From contig NZ_JAVRBG010000003.1 of assembly GCF_031845265.1 (NCBI RefSeq), positions 1-64,000 of the forward strand: a stretch of 64,000 nt of DNA, given 5' to 3'. The DNA comes from Mesonia ostreae. Its GTDB lineage: Bacteria > Bacteroidota > Bacteroidia > Flavobacteriales > Flavobacteriaceae. The notes under the pieces are model-generated. The model saw only the letters and a program-made list of their open reading frames with translations. It was not told the origin of the DNA and ran no database searches. Both the position numbers and the translations under genes were made by a program. This document shows positions 1 through 7,127 of the stretch, piece by piece (position 1 is the first letter of the stretch; each line of letters opens with the position of its first letter).

Positions 1-338
1 TATTGAAAAACCATCCGTTTTTCAAACTTTTCCTGTACTACAACCCGAGGCAAGCCTCGGGGAATTCTTTAGATTAAAAGAAAGGGACTACCGTTTTGCT
101 TTCATCTAAAATGATAGCCCCTGACCTGATTTGACTTTCGTTCTACAAAATTGGGGTAGTTTGCTGGATTTTATTCACAAGTTAGGCCTACTTGGGTGTT
201 TTTCTTCTCTCATTTTCAATGTAATACAATAGAGGGTTTTGGTACTTCTTCAGAAAAAATACCCTATCTAAAAACCACCAAATAAAATGAGATTTTCCAT
301 AAAACAAGAAACACCCAAGTTGAAGCATCTTGGGTGTT
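1..338. other. gene-free left edge with hairpins
   Basis: No convincing gene is seen here. Two perfect hairpins stand out: a 9-bp stem at 3-11/17-25 (TTGAAAAAC paired with GTTTTTCAA) and a GC-rich 7-bp stem at 44-50/55-61 (CCCGAGG, loop CAAG, CCTCGGG). The string CTTGGGTGTTT occurs at about 190-200 and again as the right arm of the rteC terminator at 329-339. These look like terminator or intergenic repeat elements of the island; no function can be assigned. Confidence 0.5.
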
Positions 339-339
339 T
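309..339 (-). terminator. rho-independent terminator of rteC
   Basis: Perfect 11-bp inverted repeat, AAACACCCAAG at 309-319 and CTTGGGTGTTT at 329-339, with a 9-base loop. On the minus strand it is followed by a T-rich run (301-308 read as CTTGTTTT). It overlaps the stop codon of the minus-strand rteC gene, so it ends that transcript. Confidence 0.75.
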
Positions 340-1190
340 TATTTTACGTTATCAGTATCATCCATCCGTTTGGTCAACTGCTTTTTCAGAATATCCAAAA
401 ATTTGGTTCTGCCATTTTTACGCATCCGTATTTCCAAAAAAGCTCTGTAATAATCGCCCAAGTCCACTTTAAATGTTTTTTCAACAAAATAGGCAATATC
501 TTTAATGTCAACAGTACCATTATTAATGACATCTGTACTGTGCAAAGCGTATATCAGTTCAATTAAATATATTTTGTGGGCTGTCCAGGTAATTTTGGTT
601 TTACTTTGTAACAATCTTAAACTTGCATAATTTCCATTATTCTCCAATTTATCAATTTCCCGTTTTAAGTGTACAATCAAAAGGTCGTAGGCTAAAATTG
701 AGGCCACGGTACTATCGTGGCTTGTTGCAAATTCTTCATCAACAAAAAAGTGAAATGAGTCTGGGAACAACCGAATATCTGCCTTGCCTCTTAAAAAATA
801 TTGCTCATCAAATACAGTAGCTTCCCTGCGGTAATAATGGTAAAAATCAAGATTGTCGTTAAAGTAGGTTTGAAGTTTCTCAATATAATTGTTCAAATAC
901 TTTACTTGCGATTTATTGCTTCCCCTGGGTCTTTTACTTTCAATGTTAAATAATTTTACGTAATAAATAAGTTTGCTATAAATTTTTGGTTTAGTACATT
1001 TAAAGAAATGAATTTCCTCTAATTTGGTTTCAAATTCATAATCAACTACGATACTTCTAACTGATTTAAGGGTCTGTTTTGCAAGTTTAATCCCTTTTTC
1101 AGCTTTGAGTAAAATATCTTGTTCTTCTATTTCAAGAATATCTAATTTATTGTCTAATTTTTTTAATATATCGTCGTAATTTGTCGTCAT
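339..1190 (-). CDS. rteC: RteC domain regulator of mobile element
   Basis: 283-residue protein with an RteC domain over most of its length (about residues 40-275). Recognisable family features are HFFKCTKPKIYSKLIYY near residue 60, a YYRR...YFLRG block near 120, WTAHKIYLIELIYAL near 205 and the C-terminal YYRAFLEIRMRKNGRTKFLD block. RteC of Bacteroides CTnDOT activates excision and transfer genes, and relatives are common in Bacteroidota integrative elements. It is the last gene of a long leftward run and is followed by its own terminator. Its role in controlling this island is inferred from the family. The start ATG at 1190 lies just after a GGGTATCATTAT string that recurs near the mobilization genes. 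Confidence 0.85.
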   Translation of the reverse strand: MTTNYDDILKKLDNKLDILEIEEQDILLKAEKGIKLAKQTLKSVRSIVVDYEFETKLEEIHFFKCTKPKIYSKLIYYVKLFNIESKRPRGSNKSQVKYLNNYIEKLQTYFNDNLDFYHYYRREATVFDEQYFLRGKADIRLFPDSFHFFVDEEFATSHDSTVASILAYDLLIVHLKREIDKLENNGNYASLRLLQSKTKITWTAHKIYLIELIYALHSTDVINNGTVDIKDIAYFVEKTFKVDLGDYYRAFLEIRMRKNGRTKFLDILKKQLTKRMDDTDNVK

Positions 1191-1256
1191 TCATTCTGGG
1201 TATCATTATTTTCACTTAATCTTCTGCAATAACGTTGCATTTAAAATTGTAATTAA

Positions 1257-1430
1257 TTAAATAGATATAAAGTACTTTAGGAATTGCAAGAACAGTACAA
1301 AGAAGATTAACACAATAACAACGATTAGAATACTAATCCAAATTATTTTATCTTTTTTGGTAATACTATTTTTTACAGAGGGTACTTTATTGCTTTTTTT
1401 ATTTCGTCTATTCCGTCTATTTTCCGACAT
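1257..1430 (-). CDS. small single-pass membrane protein, RRNRRNKK type
   Basis: 57-residue protein found by direct translation. It starts MSENRRNRRNKK, a very basic N-terminus, followed by one hydrophobic segment (about residues 29-50, rich in I, L, V and F). It closely resembles the 55-residue protein encoded about 90 bases upstream (1520-1687), which starts MSQKRRNRRNKK and has the same KRDK/KKDK element before its membrane segment, so the two are tandem paralogues. By the positive-inside rule the basic end should be cytoplasmic. It sits between the zinc/cadmium ATPase and rteC on the same strand. Function unknown; an accessory role to the metal ATPase is only a guess. Confidence 0.65.
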   Translation of the reverse strand: MSENRRNRRNKKSNKVPSVKNSITKKDKIIWISILIVVIVLIFFVLFLQFLKYFISI

Positions 1431-1519
1431 AGAATATCATTTTTACTATATATCAATCATTTCCACTTCAATTTTTGTAGCCACACAAACCACTTGGAAT
1501 ATTTTATTATCTTAATTCA

Positions 1520-1687
1520 TTAATGCTTATGAATATTTCCTTTTAGCACAAAAAAATAAAGCAGAAATGCGGCTATTACCATAAGGATTATCATAAGAAT
1601 ACCTTTGACCTTATCTCTTTTTGTGATGTCGGTATTCGATGATTTCCGATTTTTTTTGTTTCTTCTATTTCTTCTTTTTTGAGACAT
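1520..1687 (-). CDS. small single-pass membrane protein, RRNRRNKK type
   Basis: 55-residue protein that begins nine bases after the stop codon of the P1B-2 ATPase gene, so it should be co-transcribed and perhaps translationally coupled. The N-terminus is extremely basic (MSQKRRNRRNKKNRKSS), followed by TDITKRDK and one membrane segment at about residues 29-48. It is a paralogue of the 57-residue protein at 1257-1430; the shared MSxxRRNRRNKK start and layout show tandem duplication. I do not recognise the family. Small basic membrane proteins beside transporters sometimes regulate them, but nothing in the sequence proves that here. Confidence 0.65.
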   Translation of the reverse strand: MSQKRRNRRNKKNRKSSNTDITKRDKVKGILMIILMVIAAFLLYFFVLKGNIHKH

Positions 1688-1696
1688 TCTTTTATA

Positions 1697-3655
1697 CTAT
1701 TTCCAATTCATCTTCTGTAATCGAACCGCATTCAGAATGGCTAACAAGGCCACGCCTACATCGGCAAAAACTGCTTCCCACATCGTTGCCAGACCACCTG
1801 CGCCCAAAACCAAAACCACTGCTTTTACACCAAAGGCCAACCCAATATTCTGCCAAACGATGCGTCTTGTAGAACGTCCTATTTTTATGGCTCTAGCTAT
1901 TTTACTTGGTTGGTCTGTTTGGATGATTACATCTGCGGTCTCTATCGCCACATCGCTGCCCAAACCACCCATTGCAATGCCAACATCGCTCGCTGCCAAA
2001 ACCGGTGCATCGTTGATGCCATCGCCTATAAAGGCTACTTTAGTATTAAATTGTTTTTTCAAATGCTCAACTTCGTTGAGCTTATCTTCTGGTAACAAAC
2101 CGCCTTTTGCAGTATCAATACCCATTTCTTTTGCCACTTGTTGGGTTATGGAATCCTTATCGCCGGAAAGCATTATGATTTTGGAAATTCCAGATTCTCT
2201 AATTTGTTTGATGGCTTCGTGGGCATCTTCTTTCAATTCGTCTGCAATGATGACATAGCCAGCGAATTTACCATCAATGGAAACCATTACGATGGATTCT
2301 ACAATGTTGTCGGTTTCAGATGGAACTTCGATATTATTTGAAGTCATCAATGCTTTGTTGCCTACCAAGACCGTTTTGCCATTTACTTTGCCTTTTAATC
2401 CTTTACCCGCGACTTCGGTTACTTCTTTTGCCTGAAAATCTTCGCCATCGGCTTTATATTCCATTATGGCCTTGGCAATGGGATGGGTGGATTGTTCTTC
2501 CATTGCCATTAGGTATTTCATAAATTCGGGTTCATCCCAATCAATGGTTTTTATTTCCTTGATTTTGAAAACACCTTTGGTCACGGTTCCGGTTTTGTCC
2601 ATTACCACTGTGGTTATCCTTGTCATTTCATCTAAAAAAGATGCTCCCTTAAAGAGAATTCCATTTTTTGAAGCTGCTCCCAATCCACCAAAATAACCCA
2701 ACGGAATAGAGATAACCAAGGCACACGGACAGGAAATTACCAAGAATATCAATGCTCTATATAACCAATCGTTAAACACATAATCATCCACAAAAAAGTA
2801 GGGCAAAAATGTTAATCCAATCGCCAAGAATACCACAATAGGTGTATAGATTCTTGCAAATTTTCTAATGAACAATTCGGTTTTTGATTTACGAGCCGTG
2901 GCATTCTGGACCATATCAAGGATTCGGGCAATGGAACTGTCTTTAAATTCCTTGGTGGTTTCGATTTCAATAACGCCATCAAGGTTGATGCTTCCTGCAA
3001 ATACTTTTTCTCCTTTTGCAATGGTGTCAGGTTTGCTTTCGCCCGTTAATGCTGCGGTATTGAACGAGCCTTTTTCGGACAATAAAATACCATCCAAAGG
3101 AATTTTTTCGCCCACACGGACTTGCACTTTTTCGCCAATAGCAACGATTTCGGGATTTACAGAAACATAATTGTTGTTCCTATAGACCAAGGCTTCATTA
3201 GGTCTTACATCTAGTAATGCCTTGATGCTTCTCTTGGCTCTTTTAACGGCGGCACTTTGGAACAATTCGCCTACCGCATAAAACAACATTACTGCCACAC
3301 CTTCGGGATATTCGCCAATGGCGAATGCACCTATGGTTGCGATGGACATCAATAAAAACTCGGTAAAGAAATCGCCATTTTTGATGCTGTTCCAACCTTC
3401 CTTTATCACAGGAAAACCTACTGGAAGATATGCGACTGCATACCAGACAATACGTATCCAATCTTTAAAAAAAGCTACGTCAAAATAATCCATCGCAATA
3501 CCAATAATCAGCATTACAAAGCTGAAAATTGCTGGTACATAAATTTTAAATTTCCCTATACTTTCCGGACTGCTATGGTTGTGGCCATCATTGCGCTTGT
3601 GATTATCGGATGAAGTTTTATTTAAATCTCTTAAATTCAGTTTCTTTTTTTTCAT
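1697..3655 (-). CDS. P1B-2-type Zn/Cd/Pb-exporting ATPase
   Basis: 652-residue heavy-metal-translocating P-type ATPase of the ZntA/CadA kind, exporting divalent Zn, Cd or Pb across the inner membrane with ATP. Visible motifs are TGES (204-207, actuator), SCPC (308-311, metal site in a membrane helix), DKTGT (353-357, phosphorylated Asp), HP (391-392) and GDGINDAP (544-551). The last helices carry the P1B-2 signature: N603 with K611, then DVG (632-634) and N642. There is no N-terminal metal-binding domain with CxxC, only a short His-containing head (KRNDGHNHSSP). It reads leftward with the metal-resistance block, followed at once by two tiny membrane protein genes. Subfamily assignment is strong; the exact metal is inferred. 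Confidence 0.92.
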   Translation of the reverse strand: MKKKKLNLRDLNKTSSDNHKRNDGHNHSSPESIGKFKIYVPAIFSFVMLIIGIAMDYFDVAFFKDWIRIVWYAVAYLPVGFPVIKEGWNSIKNGDFFTEFLLMSIATIGAFAIGEYPEGVAVMLFYAVGELFQSAAVKRAKRSIKALLDVRPNEALVYRNNNYVSVNPEIVAIGEKVQVRVGEKIPLDGILLSEKGSFNTAALTGESKPDTIAKGEKVFAGSINLDGVIEIETTKEFKDSSIARILDMVQNATARKSKTELFIRKFARIYTPIVVFLAIGLTFLPYFFVDDYVFNDWLYRALIFLVISCPCALVISIPLGYFGGLGAASKNGILFKGASFLDEMTRITTVVMDKTGTVTKGVFKIKEIKTIDWDEPEFMKYLMAMEEQSTHPIAKAIMEYKADGEDFQAKEVTEVAGKGLKGKVNGKTVLVGNKALMTSNNIEVPSETDNIVESIVMVSIDGKFAGYVIIADELKEDAHEAIKQIRESGISKIIMLSGDKDSITQQVAKEMGIDTAKGGLLPEDKLNEVEHLKKQFNTKVAFIGDGINDAPVLAASDVGIAMGGLGSDVAIETADVIIQTDQPSKIARAIKIGRSTRRIVWQNIGLAFGVKAVVLVLGAGGLATMWEAVFADVGVALLAILNAVRLQKMNWK

Positions 3656-3688
3656 TTATATCAATTATAATTTTATTTAAATTCACAG

Positions 3689-4240
3689 TCATTCCAATCT
3701 CAACACCAATTGGGCAAACTGCACCTCTATGGTATCATCGATACCCTCTATTAAGGAATCCAAACCAGTATTTGAAACCAATAATTGTCCGGTTGCACTT
3801 ATCAGGCAGGACATACTTACTCCTTGTTCTATATGGGTAATGGTTGCTTTAAATTGTGATTTAAAGGATTTCCCTTGATAAGTAACATCTATCAGCCAAT
3901 TAAAGTTGATAGGGTCGTGCCGTTTTGATAAAAAATCCTGTGATGGAATAGTGCCAGTAAACCGAAGTATTAAAGGGTCTTCCCGCTGTTCTAAAAGGGC
4001 ATTGATTTTAGGACTATATGTTGATAAAGTCTTAAGGTCGAGTACACCATTGACCACTTTGGAATCATAATCAAGATATAGTGCCAATTTATGGCTTTCT
4101 GCCTTGATGGGTTTATCATCAACCAAAGTCATCATCATAATATGACCTTCTTCAGTTGTATAAACTTTTTGGGCATTTACCTTATAATAACTAACCAACA
4201 AGATTATTAAAAAACAATGTTTAATATTCATAATGCGCAT
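3689..4240 (-). CDS. secreted YceI-like protein, divergent
   Basis: 183-residue protein with a signal peptide (hydrophobic FLIILLVSYY, likely cleavage after VNA near residue 23). The mature part opens with YTTEEGHIMMMTLVDDKPIKAESHK and has an LRFTGTIPSQDF element, which together resemble the YceI-like lipocalin-type proteins common in Bacteroidota; the match is distant. YceI proteins are periplasmic and bind isoprenoid-like lipids. A start at 4231 (MNIKHC) is equally possible. It lies 33 bases upstream of the zinc/cadmium ATPase gene on the same strand, so co-expression is likely. A role in metal resistance is inferred from position alone. Confidence 0.6.
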   Translation of the reverse strand: MRIMNIKHCFLIILLVSYYKVNAQKVYTTEEGHIMMMTLVDDKPIKAESHKLALYLDYDSKVVNGVLDLKTLSTYSPKINALLEQREDPLILRFTGTIPSQDFLSKRHDPINFNWLIDVTYQGKSFKSQFKATITHIEQGVSMSCLISATGQLLVSNTGLDSLIEGIDDTIEVQFAQLVLRLE

Positions 4241-4399
4241 CTTTACTTGTATAATTTAAAAAAGCAGCTTCTACTTTTGCTTTTAATACTATTAATCATT
4301 TTGCTTTAAAAAGCATCATAAAAGCTGCCTGCTATTAATTAAGTTTTCACTTAACTTATTTAAATAAAAAATTTCGCTCATTCCTATAACGATTTACCG

Positions 4400-4666
4400 C
4401 TACTTGTTATCTATATCCTTTTCTCGTTTACCGAAATAATAAATTAGCGCAACACTTGCACCTAATAAGCCAAACAGAGTGTTCTCAAAAATTTGATTCC
4501 CATTGATATTTAAAATTTCAATGAAATTATTTATTAAATATTGCCATCAATTGATTTCGTAATTCTGGCTGCTAAACGTGAAAATTGTTATCCCAAAAGG
4601 TTGAAGGATAAAAACACCTATGGCAAACCCAATTAAAATGGTAATAAGAATGCTTTTTTTATTCAT
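4400..4666 (-). pseudogene. small two-helix membrane protein interrupted by TGA
   Basis: One reading frame of 89 codons starts MNKKSILITILIGFAIG (first membrane helix), continues to NYEIN, meets an in-frame TGA at 4547-4549, and runs on without a shift through WQYLINNFIEIL to a second helix (LFGLLGASVALIYYFG) and a charged tail ending at a TAG at 4400. The codon after the TGA is TGG, so a Trp codon mutated to TGA is an easy explanation. The same frame being open on both sides, with a plausible helix-loop-helix layout, argues that the whole frame was one gene. It lies between the YceI-like and the STAS-like gene on the same strand. Family not recognised. Confidence 0.55.
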
Positions 4667-4690
4667 CGTCTGTCTTTTACGGAAGTAAGC

Positions 4691-5050
4691 TTACTGGCTC
4701 TCAATCCAATTTTTGGCATCTTCCTTTTGGTCTATATTGAAATACTTAATATCGGCATTGGTAAAAGGCTTCATAAATTGGGTTATCCAATTCTGCCATT
4801 TTTTATCTCCTACCATTGCTATTTTTTCATAGTCCGTGGCGTGGGCTGTGTCCATTTTTAGGTCTTCCCATAAACCAGGTAAATCCCAACCTGTAAAGTT
4901 GACCATCTCAAAATACCACCGGACTTTCATTCCTTTGTCCAGTATGGCGTGGATAAGTGGATGGATTTTTTCTATATCTTCTTTTCTCAATTTGCCCGAA
5001 GCTTTTGTTGCAACAATATTTTTTTCTTTTAATTCGATTATCTGTAACAT
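4691..5050 (-). CDS. SpoIIAA/STAS-like small protein
   Basis: 119-residue soluble protein of the SpoIIAA-like (STAS/SEC14-type fold) family. The family pattern is clear: an N-terminal beta strand, ASGKLRKEDIEKI, then WYFEMVNFTGWDLPGLWEDLKMD, KIAMVGDKKWQNWITQFMKPF and the C-terminal DAKNWIES. It is a paralogue of the protein at 9645-9992, sharing the W-Y-x-E-M-x-N-F-x-G-W core and the DAKxWI tail. Both copies sit in metal-transport modules that include a Fur-family regulator. Proteins of this family are widespread in Bacteroidota with poorly known function; an anti-sigma-antagonist role should not be assumed. Confidence 0.75.
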   Translation of the reverse strand: MLQIIELKEKNIVATKASGKLRKEDIEKIHPLIHAILDKGMKVRWYFEMVNFTGWDLPGLWEDLKMDTAHATDYEKIAMVGDKKWQNWITQFMKPFTNADIKYFNIDQKEDAKNWIESQ

Positions 5051-5073
5051 TTTATATAGTTTTTAATTAATAA

Positions 5074-5250
5074 TTATCCTTCTAAATCGTAAAACCATTC
5101 TTCCGCCCTTATGATGCCTTCTGATAAAGCTTCTTTTGCTGAAATATCTTTTTTTTCAATTAGTTCTTTTGCTATGGACAGGGCTTTTTCTCGTACAATA
5201 GGATTTAAGGTATCTAGGTCAGTTTTAAAATCTTCAAACATCCAGTCCAT
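5074..5250 (-). CDS. small helical protein of unknown function
   Basis: 58-residue protein found by direct translation: starts MDWMFEDFKTDLDTLNP and ends EWFYDLEG. It is predicted to be mostly helical, with charged heptad-like runs (KALSIAKELIEKKDISAKEAL) and no signal peptide or membrane segment. The start at 5250 is fixed by an upstream in-frame stop. It begins nine bases after the stop of the permease gene at 5260 and lies 24 bases before the STAS-like gene, so all three are probably one operon. I do not recognise the family. Confidence 0.6.
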   Translation of the reverse strand: MDWMFEDFKTDLDTLNPIVREKALSIAKELIEKKDISAKEALSEGIIRAEEWFYDLEG

Positions 5251-5259
5251 AGCTTCATT

Positions 5260-6576
5260 TTAATGGTTAAAAAGTTCCTTTTCTTTTTCAGGGTCTATTT
5301 CATCTTTTGACTTTTTGTCCAAAAAATAATCAAGCACAATACCCACGATAACAGCACCTACGAACGCTGAATAAACCTGCCAATTAAATTGGATTATCAA
5401 TGATAGACTTATAAGTATCGCCAAAATGGGTAAAATCGGCACTCGTCCTATAGCCAAAGGAACTTTAAATGGTCGTTCTTGCTCTGGTGCTTTAAACCGA
5501 AGCACGATAAGTGCGACATTTACGGCAACAAAAACAAGTAAAGCGCCTAAAGAAGACATACCTGCTACAATCTTAATATCGCCCAACAATAAAAATCCCG
5601 CAACTGCTGCCATAACTACAATAGTAGTAACCCACGGTACTTTCTGTGCATTGGTTTTGGTCATAAACTTTGGAAGTTCTCCGACACTGGCCATTCCAAA
5701 AAGCAGCCTACTTATGGATATGATACCACTAAAAGCAGCATTAGCCGTAGCAAAAAGTGCAGCGATAGCCAATACCACAGGCAACCAATTGTTGAGATTG
5801 GAAGCTGCAAGAGAAAGTGGCGAATCCACGTTTGCCAAAGCGGAAGGGTCTGCAATATTCAAAACCGTAAAAGCAATAAATAAATAAATTATTGTAGTTA
5901 TTACCATAGTCATTAAAAATGCACGGGGAATTGTTTTCCCTGGGTTCTTAACTTCCGAACCCAAAGCTGCCATATGTTCAAAACCAGTATAGATAAAGAA
6001 CAGTGTAGCTGTGGCCGCCAAAGTTCCAGAAATCGATTCAATTTTAAAAAATTCTGCTTTGGGTGGACCAGTTTCCAAAAGTCCAAATACTATCAATAAT
6101 AACAATCCCAAAAGTTGAATGCTGACCATAATAATATTTGCTGTCGACGATTTTGTGATGCCTGTAATACTAATTAATGACAACACCAATAAAATGCCAT
6201 AACTTATTAGAAGAGAGGGCATATTAAAAAACGTATTGAAATACCCCGAAAAGGCAAGTAACACGGCTGCAATGGTGGCCGAACTATGAAACGCAATCGT
6301 CCAACCCGTGAGAAAAGACGGAATATCAATTTTTGGAAATGCCTTGCGTACAAAAATAAATTCCGCACCAGCATTGGGATAGGTAGAGGACAACTCTGCA
6401 TAGGACATTGCAGAGACACTAGCCGCAATTGCTGCAAAAATAAAACTCAACCAAAGGTCTGTGCCCGCTTGTCCAGCAGCTGCACCAATCACGGTATAGA
6501 TTCCTGCACCCACAATCGTGCCAACGCCATAAAAGGTAAGTCGAAGCGTACCCAAAGATTTTTTTAGTTCTGCCAT
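5260..6576 (-). CDS. APC-superfamily amino acid permease
   Basis: 438-residue inner-membrane transporter with about 12 hydrophobic helices. The first helix has the APC hallmark GVGTIVGAGIYTVIG (about residues 17-31), and the body shows EFIFVRKAFP and the FIYTGFEHMAALGSEVKNPGKTIP segment typical of amino acid-polyamine-organocation carriers. The tail after the last helix is charged (DKKSKDEIDPEKEKELF). The family moves amino acids or amines by proton or exchange coupling; the substrate cannot be read from the sequence. It lies downstream of a Fur-family regulator in a metal-resistance island, which hints at a role in metal or thiol stress, but that is inference. Confidence 0.85.
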   Translation of the reverse strand: MAELKKSLGTLRLTFYGVGTIVGAGIYTVIGAAAGQAGTDLWLSFIFAAIAASVSAMSYAELSSTYPNAGAEFIFVRKAFPKIDIPSFLTGWTIAFHSSATIAAVLLAFSGYFNTFFNMPSLLISYGILLVLSLISITGITKSSTANIIMVSIQLLGLLLLIVFGLLETGPPKAEFFKIESISGTLAATATLFFIYTGFEHMAALGSEVKNPGKTIPRAFLMTMVITTIIYLFIAFTVLNIADPSALANVDSPLSLAASNLNNWLPVVLAIAALFATANAAFSGIISISRLLFGMASVGELPKFMTKTNAQKVPWVTTIVVMAAVAGFLLLGDIKIVAGMSSLGALLVFVAVNVALIVLRFKAPEQERPFKVPLAIGRVPILPILAILISLSLIIQFNWQVYSAFVGAVIVGIVLDYFLDKKSKDEIDPEKEKELFNH

Positions 6577-6656
6577 ATTTTTTAGTTAAAGAGGGTGGAA
6601 AAAACCTGAACTGGACCATTGGGCGCAAAGGTTCAAGGTTCAAGTACTCCCACCTG

Positions 6657-7091
6657 TTATTTTTTCCTGCATTTTTCACATATTCCTTTCAATACAAGGT
6701 TCACATCGTTCACTTCATAATCGTCTGGCAAGCTCTCTTCCGATATTTTATTTGGTAAACAGATTGTTTTCCTACAATCGGTACAATGAAAGTGCATATG
6801 TAAATCTGTACCGTATTTACCTTTGGCGTTTTCATCAGAAATCGCATATTTTGCCACTCCGACCCCATCATTAATCTGATGAATCAACCCTTTATCCTCA
6901 AAAATCTTGAGATTGCGATAAAAGGTCGTTCTGTTTGCTGTTTTATTGGTTTCGCTCTTTTGAACAAAGGCCTTTTTCAAATCGGAAAAGGACACGGCAC
7001 TTTGTTTCCTTTTTAGGAACTTGTATATCTTCGACCTCATTTTAGTAGGTCGAATCCCGTGATATGATAGTATCTTTTCCGTTTTGGTCAT
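6657..7091 (-). CDS. Fur-family metalloregulator, copy A
   Basis: 144-residue winged-helix repressor of the Fur/Zur superfamily. The DNA-binding half has RPTKMRSKIYKFLKRK, TTFYRNLKIFEDKGLIHQI; the metal half has the DLHMHFHCTDC stretch (His cluster plus first CxxC near residues 105-115) and the closing CEKC at about 138-141, which would hold structural zinc. The family senses Fe, Zn, Mn, Ni or peroxide and represses uptake or export genes; the metal cannot be told here. It sits between the P1B-4 ATPase and the APC permease on the same strand and is a paralogue of the regulator at 10043-10459. It probably controls the neighbouring transporters. Confidence 0.88.
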   Translation of the reverse strand: MTKTEKILSYHGIRPTKMRSKIYKFLKRKQSAVSFSDLKKAFVQKSETNKTANRTTFYRNLKIFEDKGLIHQINDGVGVAKYAISDENAKGKYGTDLHMHFHCTDCRKTICLPNKISEESLPDDYEVNDVNLVLKGICEKCRKK

Positions 7092-7127
7092 TTTAACCTT
7101 TTCAAAAGCAACCCTTTTTTATTAAAT

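Noticed and set aside
1737..2258. Plus-strand open frame inside the P1B-2 ATPase gene
   Set aside because: Shadow of a strongly conserved minus-strand gene; its translation shows no family and is rich in S, P and T as antisense frames are.
4547..4549. TGA recoded as Trp or selenocysteine
   Set aside because: TGA is used as an ordinary stop by other genes here (53971, 57252), and no selenocysteine insertion element is visible.
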